The position numbers and the translations under genes are program-made. Shown here one piece after another: positions 49,320-57,980 of a DNA stretch of 64,000 nt. Where the stretch lies: assembly GCF_900292015.1 (NCBI RefSeq), contig NZ_LR130759.1:2046001-2110000 (forward strand), in the 5' to 3' direction. Each line of letters opens with the position of its first letter. The first letter of the stretch is position 1. The notes below the pieces were generated by a model. That model was given only the letters and a program-made list of their open reading frames with translations, was not told the origin of the DNA and did no database searches. This stretch comes from Mycobacterium basiliense (GTDB taxonomy: Bacteria > Actinomycetota > Actinomycetes > Mycobacteriales > Mycobacteriaceae).

Positions 49320-50891
49320 TCAAGCGGGACAGTAGGTGTCGGTGCCGGGCAGCTTGCCGTCTTTGAGATAGCCGATCAGCGGCGGCACCGCGCAGGATGA
49401 ATAGATGCTGGCGCCGTGGCCGATGCCCTGCCACATGACCCGCTTGCTGGCGGCGTTGGCGTTGATGATGGTCGCCGCCGTCTGGGCCACCCCTTCGGTG
49501 CCCACGATCGGGTCATGTTGCACACCCAACAGCACGACGTCCACCTTGAGTTCCTTGGGCGTCTGCGGCGGCGAACCACTGGGCCAGTGCACACATTTGA
49601 CCAGATTGAGCGCGGCGACCGTGCCGAACTGGGGATACAGCTTTCCCCAGGCGACGACGAGTTCGCGGACCCGGTCTGGGGTGGGACGGTTGACCGCGTC
49701 GCTGCATGAGCTGACGAACTGGCCGTCGGTGTGCTGCAGGGCGTCGGCGCGGTTGATCAGGTTGGTCAGCTGATTGTTGTCACCGGCGCGTGCGGCCGCC
49801 AGCGCATCGGCCAAGTTAGTGGTGGTGGTCACCCGGTCGCTGATTGGGAAGCCAAGCGCGGTGGTGATGGCGTTGGCGATCGACGCCAGCGAATCACCGC
49901 CGGGCCCGTCGCCGGAACGCGCGGCGTTGAGCAGCGCGGTGACGGCCCCCTTCGGGTCGGAGCCGAGCGCGCAGTTGACCGCGACGCATTGGGCGGCGAA
50001 CGCGTCCAGCGCTGCCTGCTGACCTTTGACCCGTTGTTCAGCGGCGGATTCGGCGCTGACCCCCAGGGCCACCGGGGAGTCGAGGATCAGTCTGGCGACC
50101 TTGTCCGGGCGCGATCCGGCGTAGGTCAGGGCCACTTGGGCGCCGTTGCCGATGCCGAGCAACGCCAGCGCCGGCACGTCCCAAAGATTGCGCAGGCGCT
50201 CGATATCCGAGGCCGCGTGTCCGTTGTCGTAGGCGGAGTCACCAGGCGCGATGGCGTCGGTGCAGTCGGTGGTGGCTTCGTTCGAGATGTTGGACAGGTT
50301 GGCCACTGGATCGTCGCCGGTTTGAAACTGCGACTGATCGCGCATCTCGTCGCGCTCGAAGTGGTCGCGGCAGTCGATCGGGCTCGACATGCCCATGCCA
50401 CGACGGTCGACGGCGACGATTGGGTTGCTACGGAGCACATCGGCACCCGCATGCGAGAGCCAGACCGGCAGCTGCGTCGACGACGGTAGGTCGGAGCCGG
50501 TGGTGAAGACCAACGGCCCCGCGTCGTCCGGAGTCTGACTCGAGCGGGCACGCACGACGCCGATGCTGACCGATCCGGAGCCGCCGTTGACCGGATCGAG
50601 GTCATTGTCGAAGGTCGCGCATTCCAGTTTGATGCCGGGCGCGGTGGGCACTGCCGCGTCCGCGTAGACCTGCGACGTGCAGTCGTGCCACGACAAGTCG
50701 TTCTTGGGTTTGGCGATCGGCGGCGGACCGCTCGGCGGTGGGGTCGTGGTGGCGGCGCCCTGTGGTCGGGCACCTGATTCGGTGGCAAAACGCGGGTTGG
50801 CGCCCAGGACCGGAACGCAGCCGGCCAGCGCGGTGGTCACCGAGCAGGCCAACGCGACCAGCATCGTGGCGGACCTCAAGTGCCGACTCAT
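49320..50891 (-). CDS. TAP-family alpha/beta hydrolase lipoprotein, nucleophile Ser replaced (Rv2672-like)
   Basis: 523 aa from the ATG at 50891. The lipobox LAGC follows a hydrophobic signal, so the protein is probably anchored outside the membrane. The TAP/SAP hydrolase pattern is present (DRRGMGMSSPIDCRDHF, the elbow LLGIGNGAQVALTYAG and the C-terminal IGHG with PLIGYLKDGKLPG). However, the nucleophile elbow reads G-I-G-N-G with Asn where Ser is expected, while the C-terminal His remains. Annotated as a protease in H37Rv; activity is doubtful here. Confidence 0.88.
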   Translation of the reverse strand: MSRHLRSATMLVALACSVTTALAGCVPVLGANPRFATESGARPQGAATTTPPPSGPPPIAKPKNDLSWHDCTSQVYADAAVPTAPGIKLECATFDNDLDPVNGGSGSVSIGVVRARSSQTPDDAGPLVFTTGSDLPSSTQLPVWLSHAGADVLRSNPIVAVDRRGMGMSSPIDCRDHFERDEMRDQSQFQTGDDPVANLSNISNEATTDCTDAIAPGDSAYDNGHAASDIERLRNLWDVPALALLGIGNGAQVALTYAGSRPDKVARLILDSPVALGVSAESAAEQRVKGQQAALDAFAAQCVAVNCALGSDPKGAVTALLNAARSGDGPGGDSLASIANAITTALGFPISDRVTTTTNLADALAAARAGDNNQLTNLINRADALQHTDGQFVSSCSDAVNRPTPDRVRELVVAWGKLYPQFGTVAALNLVKCVHWPSGSPPQTPKELKVDVVLLGVQHDPIVGTEGVAQTAATIINANAASKRVMWQGIGHGASIYSSCAVPPLIGYLKDGKLPGTDTYCPA

Positions 50892-50962
50892 GCCGACAAC
50901 AGTAGCCACTGCGGTTGGCTAGGGTGCGGGCCGTGCGGCGGGCGGGCGGGCGCGTCGCCCGC

Positions 50963-51754
50963 TCAGGCTCGTGGGTAACGGACGTAGCGGGTGTAGAGGT
51001 ACCCGGCGTCGTCGGTGAGCACGTGGGCGCAATGCATTCGGGTCTGCAATTGGCCTGGGCCGGTCGCAATCCGGCGGGCCAGCCCGCCGACCATGGCGGG
51101 CGCAATCGTCAGGCACAGCTCGTCGAGCAAGTCGCGTTCGATGAACGATCCGAGCAGCATGGGGCCGCCTTCGGTGAGGATGCGGTGCATTCCCCGGTCG
51201 GCGAGCCTGGCCAGCAGCACCGCTTCGTCGACCTCGCCGGGATCGTTGCCGGAACAGTCGACCACTTCGGCCAGGCCGGTCAGTTGCCGGCGCGTTTCAA
51301 CCGCAGTTGCCGCGGTGGTGAGCACCAGCGGTGGTACCTCCGTGCGGGTGAACGCCGGCATATCTCGGGATAGGCGACCCGACTTGGTGACGATCGCCAG
51401 CTGCGGGATTTCGTTTTGGCCGCGGGCTTGTCGCTGCCGGCGTTCGGCGGCACCCAGCTGCGCTCCGGAATAGCCCTCGATCCGCACGGTGCCCGCACCG
51501 ACCACGATGACGTCCGCCAGCGAACGCAGCATGACGAAGACCGCTCGGTCGCCAGGACCGGCCAAGCCACCGCTGGTGCCGTCCGCGGTGGCACCGCCAT
51601 CGATGCTGCTGATGAAATTGGCCCGTAACCAGGTCCCCACCACGTCCGCCGGATACCCGTAGAGCTCGGGGAGATCGCCGTCGTCGACTGGGTGTTGGGA
51701 TCCGAGCAGCGTCAGGCTCGGGTCGGTGGACCGGCCGGCGGCTGGATCAGGCAC
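50963..51754 (-). CDS. ribD: RibD C-terminal-type reductase (Rv2671-like)
   Basis: 263 aa from the GTG at 51754. It is a DHFR-fold NADPH-dependent reductase like the RibD C-terminal domain: NFISSIDGGATADGTSGGLAG, VIVVGAGTVRIEGYSG, ILTEGGPMLLGSFIERDLLDEL and VLTDDAGYLYTRYVR. The deaminase domain of full RibD is absent. In M. tuberculosis Rv2671 can supply dihydrofolate reductase activity when overexpressed, so a folate or riboflavin role is open. Divergent from the ZapE-like gene, with 33 bp between starts. Confidence 0.88.
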   Translation of the reverse strand: MPDPAAGRSTDPSLTLLGSQHPVDDGDLPELYGYPADVVGTWLRANFISSIDGGATADGTSGGLAGPGDRAVFVMLRSLADVIVVGAGTVRIEGYSGAQLGAAERRQRQARGQNEIPQLAIVTKSGRLSRDMPAFTRTEVPPLVLTTAATAVETRRQLTGLAEVVDCSGNDPGEVDEAVLLARLADRGMHRILTEGGPMLLGSFIERDLLDELCLTIAPAMVGGLARRIATGPGQLQTRMHCAHVLTDDAGYLYTRYVRYPRA

Positions 51755-51787
51755 GAATTGATTGCAACACGCCGCTACAGTGCCAGC

Positions 51788-52843
51788 ATGCACGGGTCCA
51801 CCTCTGCGGATTTCCTCGAACCGGTGGGACACCTGGTGGATCGGCATCCGTCAGTGTCACCGGAGCGGCTGATCGCCCAATTGCTGCCGCCCCCAACTTT
51901 CGCCGAGGTGCGTTTCGCAAGCTATCGCCCCGATCCGGACGAACCGACTCAGGCCGCTGCCCTCGCGGCCTGCCAGGAATTCTGTCAGCAGGCAGTGCAG
52001 CGACGGGCCGGCCGCAAGAGGCTGTTCGGCAGGCGGGAGGTGTTACCCGGTGTCGGGCTCTACCTGGATGGTGGCTTCGGCGTGGGCAAAACCCACTTGC
52101 TGGCGTCGGCCTACTTTCAATTGCCCGGGTTGGGGCCGGACGCGCCGGAGCGCCCCAAGGCGTTCGCCACGTTTGGAGAGTTGACGCAGCTGGCCGGCGT
52201 ATTCGGTTTCACCGAATGCATCGAATTGCTGGCCAATTGCACGGCGTTGTGCATCGACGAGTTCGAGTTGGACGATCCCGGCAACACCACGCTGATCTCA
52301 CGCTTGTTGTCATCTCTGGTTGAGCGCGGCGTATCGGTGGCCGCCACTTCGAACACCCTGCCCGAGCAGCTGGGCGAGGGCCGCTTTGCCGCTCAGGACT
52401 TTCTGCGTGAGATCAACACGCTGGCAAGGATTTTCACCACTGTACGGATCGAGGGTCCGGATTACCGGCATCGTGACCTGCCGCCGGCGCCGCGGCCGTT
52501 GTCCCACGATGAAGTCGCGACTCGCGCCGCGGGTGTGCCGGGTGCGACCCTCGATGACTTCGACGCCCTGTGCGCTCACCTGGCCACCATGCATCCATCG
52601 CGGTATCTGACGCTGATCGAAGGCGTCACCGCGGTGTTTTTGACCGGCGTGCACGGCATCGATGACCAGAATGTAGCGCTGCGGCTGGTGGCGCTGACCG
52701 ATCGCCTCTACGACGCCGGCATCCCCGTGGTGGCTTCCGGGGCCAAACTGGACACCATATTCAGCGCGGAAATGCTTGCCGGTGGTTACCGAAAAAAGTA
52801 CCTCAGGGCCACGTCTCGCCTGTTGGCGCTGACTAGCAACTGA
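51788..52843 (+). CDS. zapE: ZapE/AFG1-like P-loop ATPase (Rv2670c-like)
   Basis: 351 aa from the ATG at 51788. Walker A is LYLDGGFGVGKTHLLAS and Walker B is LCIDEFELDD, followed by sensor-like VAATSNTLPEQLGEGRF and LREINTLARIF. The arrangement fits the AFG1/ZapE family, which in E. coli affects FtsZ rings and in mitochondria is a protein quality factor. The role in mycobacteria is untested. It overlaps the convergent GNAT stop by 11 bp. Confidence 0.9.
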   Translation: MHGSTSADFLEPVGHLVDRHPSVSPERLIAQLLPPPTFAEVRFASYRPDPDEPTQAAALAACQEFCQQAVQRRAGRKRLFGRREVLPGVGLYLDGGFGVGKTHLLASAYFQLPGLGPDAPERPKAFATFGELTQLAGVFGFTECIELLANCTALCIDEFELDDPGNTTLISRLLSSLVERGVSVAATSNTLPEQLGEGRFAAQDFLREINTLARIFTTVRIEGPDYRHRDLPPAPRPLSHDEVATRAAGVPGATLDDFDALCAHLATMHPSRYLTLIEGVTAVFLTGVHGIDDQNVALRLVALTDRLYDAGIPVVASGAKLDTIFSAEMLAGGYRKKYLRATSRLLALTSN

Positions 52844-53333
52844 TCGGTCGACTCAGGACGTAGTCGTTCTCCACGTGGTCGCCCAACTGGAACGTCCTGG
52901 TGCCCCTTATCTTGAAGCCGCACCGGAGGTAAAAGCGTTGTGCGCGTTCGTTCTCCTGATTGACTCCCAGCCACATACTGCCTGCGCCCCAGGTAGCGGC
53001 CGCAGCGAGCGCGGCGTCCATCAAGGCGCTGGACGTGCCTTTGCCGTGGAAGTCGGGTAGCAGGTACAGCTTGGACAGCTCCGCTGAGCCGCTTTCTGCT
53101 GCGTCGCGAACGAGCATGGCGTATCCAATGATCCGGCCGTCTGCCCGGGCGGCGAGTACGACGTATCGAGGGTTGCTCAGATACTCGTCGAAGCGGGTGA
53201 CCGACAGGTGGGCCTCGATGAACGAGGCGACGTGTTCTGCGGCCACCGATGCCGGACAGGCCAGGGGAAAGGTGCGTGCGGCGACGGCGGCCAGTTCGGC
53301 GGCGTCGAGGGGGTCGGCCGCGGCGATGTCCAC
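52833..53333 (-). CDS. GNAT-family N-acetyltransferase (Rv2669-like)
   Basis: 166 aa from the GTG at 53333 (VDIAAADPLDAAELAAVAART). Earlier starts run back into the previous gene. The acetyl-CoA loop is ELSKLYLLPDFHGKGTSSALMDAAL, and the C-terminal signature is WLGVNQENERAQRFYLRCGF. Acceptor unknown. It starts seven bases after the stop of the secreted protein gene and is likely co-transcribed with it. Confidence 0.9.
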   Translation of the reverse strand: MDIAAADPLDAAELAAVAARTFPLACPASVAAEHVASFIEAHLSVTRFDEYLSNPRYVVLAARADGRIIGYAMLVRDAAESGSAELSKLYLLPDFHGKGTSSALMDAALAAAATWGAGSMWLGVNQENERAQRFYLRCGFKIRGTRTFQLGDHVENDYVLSRPISC

Positions 53334-53340
53334 GGTCAGC

Positions 53341-53865
53341 TCAGAGGTTCCACTGTGCGAGGTGTTGTCCGGTCTTTCGGTCCAGCAGGACGACGACCGA
53401 GACGGGGTCACGGTAGGCGTCCCAGTACACACCGCCGCGGACAATTGAGCCCTGTGGTGCATTTCCCAGCGCGGCATCTAGCCAATCGGGCGCGTCGCAC
53501 GCCCGTGGCTTGTACGCGTCGGCGAACGGCGTGACGCCGTCGAAGCTGAAATTGGTTGCCATGATGAAGGAATTGGGCACCCGCACCGCTCGGACCGTCA
53601 CGTCGGCGCGGTTAACCGAGCTGCCGGGGAAGCTCTTCACCGGAACGCCGCTACGCGTGTAGCCAAACCCCGGCGGCGGATCGACCGGCAGCACGCTGCT
53701 CACGGTGACGTCTGCGACGTAGGTGCCGGTATCGACCCGCAGTGTGTCACCGATGTGGCCGATGGGCGCGTCACCGGCCCACGCGCGGGGGGTGGCCGCG
53801 GCTAGCCCCAGGACTCCGGCCGCGGCGACGAGGAAGGTGGTAACGACGATCAGCCAGCGGTGCAT
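53341..53865 (-). CDS. Exported protein of unknown function (Rv2668-like)
   Basis: 174 aa from the ATG at 53865, with GAGGAGG upstream. A Sec signal peptide (WLIVVTTFLVAAAGVLGLAAATPRAWA) is cleaved before GDAPIGH. The mature part is beta-rich (IGDTLRVDTGTYVADVTVSSVLPVDPP in part, then VNRADVTVRAVRVPNSF and VYWDAYRDPVSVVVLLDRKTG), suggesting an immunoglobulin-like or Mpt63-like fold. No enzymatic motif is seen. Function unknown. Confidence 0.87.
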   Translation of the reverse strand: MHRWLIVVTTFLVAAAGVLGLAAATPRAWAGDAPIGHIGDTLRVDTGTYVADVTVSSVLPVDPPPGFGYTRSGVPVKSFPGSSVNRADVTVRAVRVPNSFIMATNFSFDGVTPFADAYKPRACDAPDWLDAALGNAPQGSIVRGGVYWDAYRDPVSVVVLLDRKTGQHLAQWNL

Positions 53866-53944
53866 CTTTGCCTCCTCGGCTCCCTGTTCGGGGACCTTCG
53901 CATGATTACACATGCCGCAACGACAAGGGGAGGGGTTGGCGGGG

Positions 53945-54688
53945 TCAGGTCGGGGCGGGACCGCTCGTGTCTACCTCGCCGCTCAACGATTTCAGCGCGC
54001 TATCCAGATCGGCCTCGACGCGTGCCTTGTCCACTCCGGAGGCGCGTAGCGCTCCGGCGCCGTCTTCCAATTCCAGCAGTGCCAGTAGCAGGTGTTCGGT
54101 GCCGATGTAGTTGTGGCCCAGCCGTAGGGCTTCGCGGAAGGTCAGCTCCAGCACCTTGCGTGCCGGCCCGCTGAATGGGATGAGCTCGGGAACTTCGGTG
54201 GTGGCCGGGGGCAGCTTGACCGCGCCGCGCAGGGCCTCGGGGTCGATCTTTTGCATCTGAAGTAGCACGGTGGCCAGCGCGGCGGGGTCACTGAGCATTC
54301 CCAGCACCAGATGGTCGGGGGTGATCTCGCTGTTGGACGCCTGGTGCGCGGCATTTTGGGCCGCGACTACCGCATTGCGGGCTCGTGGCGTGAACCGGCC
54401 GAAGCCCTGACTGGGGTCCAGGGTGGTCGTCGCGGCTTTGGGGACGAAGCGCTTTTGGGCCGCCTGCTTGGTGACGCCCATGGCCTTACCGATGTCGGTC
54501 CAGGACGCGCCAGAACGGCGCGCCTGGTCAACAAAGTGCCCGATCAAGTGGTCCGCGACCTCGCCGAGACTCTCTGCCGCCAGGACAGCGTCGGTGAGCT
54601 GGTCCAGCGCGTCATTGTGCACCTGCTTGATCGCGTTGATCAGCTCGTCGAGGCGGATGGGATAGGCGATCTGCGTCGGTTCCACCAT
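53945..54688 (-). CDS. clpC2: ClpC2, stand-alone Clp N-domain protein
   Basis: 247 aa. The C-terminal part (about residues 95-240) is a double Clp_N repeat (FGRFTPRARNAVVAAQNAA and LELTFREALRLGHNYIGTEHLLLALLEL, given in part) without AAA+ modules. The N-terminal part has a helix-turn-helix-like SWTDIGKAMGVTKQAAQKRF. In mycobacteria ClpC2 binds cyclomarin-type compounds in place of ClpC1 and so protects the essential protease. The HTH supports its proposed self-regulation. Confidence 0.92.
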   Translation of the reverse strand: MVEPTQIAYPIRLDELINAIKQVHNDALDQLTDAVLAAESLGEVADHLIGHFVDQARRSGASWTDIGKAMGVTKQAAQKRFVPKAATTTLDPSQGFGRFTPRARNAVVAAQNAAHQASNSEITPDHLVLGMLSDPAALATVLLQMQKIDPEALRGAVKLPPATTEVPELIPFSGPARKVLELTFREALRLGHNYIGTEHLLLALLELEDGAGALRASGVDKARVEADLDSALKSLSGEVDTSGPAPT

Positions 54689-54796
54689 GACGTCAACAGT
54701 AGGTTGACGGCCGCGCGCGTGTCAACCTTGGGTTGACGATCTTGTGCCGCCGTACGGGGTGCGGGGTCGTCGCTGGTCTGGGACGATCGGAAGGCT

Positions 54797-55132
54797 ATGA
54801 AGCTCTTGCTTGCGGTGATCGCAGTGACTGGGGCGGTTCTGTCGATCGGGATGGCTGTGCCCGCGCATGCCGATGGCATCGATGACGAATTCCTCGTTGC
54901 GCTCGGAAAGGTCGGGATCACCTATCCGGATCCGGCGCGGGCGATCGCGGCGGGCAGATGGGTATGCCAGCAGGTGAGCAATGGGACTCAGACAATCGAT
55001 GTCGTCAAGCAGGTGCAAAGCTTCAACGCTGGACTGCAAGGCGACAGCGCCGCCAAGTTCACCGCCATTGCGGCCAACGCCTACTGCCCGACAGTGCTGG
55101 CCACTAGCGGCGGGCAAGCCGGCCCGGGCTAA
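54797..55132 (+). CDS. Secreted DUF732 protein
   Basis: 111 aa. The signal peptide MKLLLAVIAVTGAVLSIGMA ends AHA. The mature part (DDEFLVALGKVGITYPDPARAIAAGRWVCQQ in part, then VVKQVQSFNAGLQGD and AYCPTVL) is the DUF732 pattern of small mycobacterial secreted proteins with two conserved cysteines. Function unknown; many paralogues exist per genome. It opens the stretch whose content differs from H37Rv. The start has no strong ribosome site. Confidence 0.85.
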   Translation: MKLLLAVIAVTGAVLSIGMAVPAHADGIDDEFLVALGKVGITYPDPARAIAAGRWVCQQVSNGTQTIDVVKQVQSFNAGLQGDSAAKFTAIAANAYCPTVLATSGGQAGPG

Positions 55133-55237
55133 CCACCGCGGTCGACGGCCGCAGTTGACTGCCGAATGCGGATAGGTTCGGATGGATTCGGATTGTCGAC
55201 GAGACGGCGGGGTAATGCGTCCGGTGGAGGCTACGTG

Positions 55238-56200
55238 GTGAGACCAGGGCCGGCCGCGGCTGTTGCACTAGTCGGCGCGACCTTGGCGGGCTGGGGTGGT
55301 GCGCGGGCGTTGGTCGCCTGGATCCAGCGGAACCCGGACCCATATCCGCGCGAACGCCTCATTGCCGAGCCGCAGGGCGAGCAGGTCGCCGTAACCCGCC
55401 CAGACGGTACGGTGCTGCACGCGTTGGTTGCCGGCCACGGCCCAACGGTGCTTCTCGTGCATGGCTACACCGCCGGCCTGTACGAGTGGAACATTGTTTG
55501 GGATAGCCTGAGGGACAAAGGGTTTCGCGTTATCGCCTTCGATCAACGCGGTCATGGGCGCTCGACGCTGGGCTCGGACGGAATCGGGTCGCGGCCCATG
55601 GCCGCGGATCTGGCTGCGATCGTGCGGCACTTCGACATTCGAGACGGGGTGCTGGTGGGGCATTCGATGGGAGGATTCGTCACGATCCGCGCCATGCTCG
55701 ACCATGTCGACCTGGCGGGGCGGTTGCGCGGGCTCGTGTTGTTTGCCACTTGGGCGGGACGTGTCCTGGACGGTGCGCCGCAGAACCGACTGCAGATCCC
55801 CCTGTTAGAGCGCGGCATCCTGCAGTGGTTGTTGCGCAGCAAGACAATTGCCGTGTTGTTCGGCGCCGCACAATGTGGGGCGCGTCCGTCGCCGGCGATG
55901 ATCTCGGTGTTCGTCGAGTTGTTCAACCGGCACGTCGCCAAACACGGGCCACTGCTGCCGATAGTGCGAGCGTTCGCGCGCGAGGACCGCTATCCGCGTT
56001 TGGCCGAAATTGCGGCACCGACCGTGGTAATGGTCGGCTCGGCCGATCGCACCACACCGCCCAGCCATTCCCAGCGACTCGCCGACGGCATACCTGACGC
56101 GCGGCTGGTCAGAATATCCGGTGCCGGGCATCTGCTGAATTGGGAAGCGGTCGACGATCTGATCGACGTCATCGAATCCTTTCCGGCGCAGCGGGTTTGA
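55238..56200 (+). CDS. Alpha/beta hydrolase
   Basis: 320 aa from the GTG at 55238, chosen because GGTGGAGG lies at 55223-55230; the ATG at 55166 has no such site. After a short N-terminal hydrophobic stretch (AAAVALVGATLAGWGGARAL) come LLVHGYTAGLYEWN, FDQRGHGRST, the nucleophile elbow LVGHSMGGFV, the acid in VGSADRTTPP and the His in SGAGHLLNWE. The triad is complete. It resembles peroxidase-type or esterase hydrolases of mycobacteria, with an N-terminal anchor or uncleaved signal. Substrate unknown. No counterpart is recalled at this H37Rv locus. Confidence 0.88.
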   Translation: MRPGPAAAVALVGATLAGWGGARALVAWIQRNPDPYPRERLIAEPQGEQVAVTRPDGTVLHALVAGHGPTVLLVHGYTAGLYEWNIVWDSLRDKGFRVIAFDQRGHGRSTLGSDGIGSRPMAADLAAIVRHFDIRDGVLVGHSMGGFVTIRAMLDHVDLAGRLRGLVLFATWAGRVLDGAPQNRLQIPLLERGILQWLLRSKTIAVLFGAAQCGARPSPAMISVFVELFNRHVAKHGPLLPIVRAFAREDRYPRLAEIAAPTVVMVGSADRTTPPSHSQRLADGIPDARLVRISGAGHLLNWEAVDDLIDVIESFPAQRV

Positions 56201-56212
56201 GTGGGGTTCCCG

Positions 56213-56276
56213 GCGCCGAGTGTGCATTTCGCGACGTGACACGCCGTGAGGCCGTCGCCGGATTCACACTCGGCGC
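56213..56276. repeat. Inverted-repeat intergenic element
   Basis: The 12-bp arms GCGCCGAGTGTG (56213-56224) and CACACTCGGCGC (56265-56276) are perfect complements and enclose about 40 bp containing GACACGCCGTGAGGCCGTCG. Elements with this GCCGAGTGTG terminus and inner sequence recur between genes in tubercle-type mycobacteria. It occupies most of the gap between the hydrolase and TPR genes and may be a small non-autonomous repeat or a transcript-end structure. Confidence 0.65.
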
Positions 56277-56312
56277 AGTTCCGGTGCGTGCGCGCGGGCT
56301 AAGGTGCGAGGC

Positions 56313-57980
56313 ATGACTGCCGGCGAGCGGTATTTCGACCTCGGCTCCTACCACCGGGCGGTCGACACCCCTTCGGAGCAGGCGCAGGCCTGGTTGGACC
56401 GGGGAATGGTGTGGGCGTATGCGTTCAACCATGAAGAGGCGATCCGTTGCTTCGAACGGGCCCTGGAACTAGACCCCGGCTTGGGTATTGCCCGGTGGGG
56501 GATCGCCTATTCGGTCGGGCCCAACTACAACAAGCCGTGGGTGTCATTCGATCCGCGTGAATTGATGTCGGCGCTGACCCGCGCGCGCAGGGAGCTCCAG
56601 CTGGCCGCGAAGTGCCGGGCCGGCCCGGTTGAGCAAGGTCTCATCGCCGCGCTATTGGCCCGGTTCCCCACCGACGACCCGGACGACACGGATGCCCTGC
56701 GTGCGGGTCTTACCGCATATGCCGACGCAATGATGGAGCTGGCCGCGGCGTATCCGCACGACGTCGACGTGCAAGCGCTGGCCGCCGACGCGCTGGTCAG
56801 CGTCACGGCGTGGGCATTGTGGGACACCGCCACGGGTGAGCCGGCGGCGGGCTCACGCGTGATCGAGGCCAAGCGAATCCTTGATGATGCGCTCGCCACG
56901 CCCGCGGGGCGGGAACACCCGGGGATCTTGCACTTGTATCTGCACACCATGGAGATGTCGGCCACGCCGGAAGACGCCTTGCCGGCGGCGGATTTGTTGC
57001 GTGGCCTGGTGCCCGATGCCGGGCATCTGCAACACATGCCGAGTCATATCGACGTGCTCTGCGGTGACTACCGCAGCTCGGTGTTGGCCAATCTCGCAGC
57101 GGTACAGGCGGATCGGGATTTCGTCCGGCGCGAAGGTCCGCTGAACTTCTACTCGCTCTACCGGGCGCACGATCTGCACTTCATCGTGTATTCGGCGATG
57201 TTCGAAGGGCGGTCGCAGATCGCGTTGCAGGCCGCCGACGAGCTGGCTAGTCAGCTCAGTGCCGAGCTGCTGTCGATCGAATCACCGCCGATGGCCGATT
57301 GGCTCGAGGCGTTCGTGCCGTTGCGTACTCACGTGCTGGTGCGGTTTGGCCGGTGGGACGAGCTGATCGCACAACCGTTGCCGGAGGATCCAGACCTGTA
57401 CTGCACCACCGCGGCGACGATTCACTACGGACGCTGCGTCGCGCTGGCGGCGACCGGCCAAATAGCGCGAGCACATGCTGAGCGTGCGGCATTCACCTCG
57501 GCTTATGGCCGGATACCGGGCTCCCGGTACCTGTTCAACAACACCAGTCGAGACATCCTGGCCATTGCGGCGGCCATGCTCGACGGCGAGATCGCCTACC
57601 GTGAAGGGCGCTACGACGAGGCGTTTGGTCACCTCAGGCGCTCGGTGCAGCTCGACGATGCGTTGCCCTACGACGAGCCCTGGGGATGGATGCAGCCCAC
57701 GCGGCACGCGTACGGGGCCCTGCTGCTCGAACAGGGCCATGTCGAAGAGGCGGCGGCCGTATATGCCGCCGATCTGGGTCTGGACCCCACCTTGGCCAGG
57801 CCTTGTCAGCACCCCCGCAACGTGTGGAGCCTGCACGGGTACCACGAATGTTTGCAGCGGCTGCACCGCGCGGCCGAAGCCGTGATCATCGGCCAGCAGC
57901 TCGCGCTGGCTGCCGCACGCGCCGATGTGCCGATTCGCGCGTCCTGCGCATGCCGGGTTACCGCGTGCTGTGACGAGTGA
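56313..57980 (+). CDS. Tetratricopeptide-repeat protein with conserved His motifs
   Basis: 555 aa from the ATG at 56313; a GTG at 56304 is possible. TPR units are visible at about residues 25-60 (QAWLDRGMVWAYAFNHEEAIRCFERALELDP in part), around 430-470 (AYREGRYDEAFGHLRRSVQLD) and after it. The middle carries ILHLYLHTMEMS and LQHMPSHIDVL, His-rich motifs conserved in a bacterial TPR subfamily and possibly metal-binding. No signal peptide or membrane helix is seen. Function unknown. It overlaps the convergent permease gene by 23 bp and has no recalled counterpart at this H37Rv locus. Confidence 0.85.
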   Translation: MTAGERYFDLGSYHRAVDTPSEQAQAWLDRGMVWAYAFNHEEAIRCFERALELDPGLGIARWGIAYSVGPNYNKPWVSFDPRELMSALTRARRELQLAAKCRAGPVEQGLIAALLARFPTDDPDDTDALRAGLTAYADAMMELAAAYPHDVDVQALAADALVSVTAWALWDTATGEPAAGSRVIEAKRILDDALATPAGREHPGILHLYLHTMEMSATPEDALPAADLLRGLVPDAGHLQHMPSHIDVLCGDYRSSVLANLAAVQADRDFVRREGPLNFYSLYRAHDLHFIVYSAMFEGRSQIALQAADELASQLSAELLSIESPPMADWLEAFVPLRTHVLVRFGRWDELIAQPLPEDPDLYCTTAATIHYGRCVALAATGQIARAHAERAAFTSAYGRIPGSRYLFNNTSRDILAIAAAMLDGEIAYREGRYDEAFGHLRRSVQLDDALPYDEPWGWMQPTRHAYGALLLEQGHVEEAAAVYAADLGLDPTLARPCQHPRNVWSLHGYHECLQRLHRAAEAVIIGQQLALAAARADVPIRASCACRVTACCDE

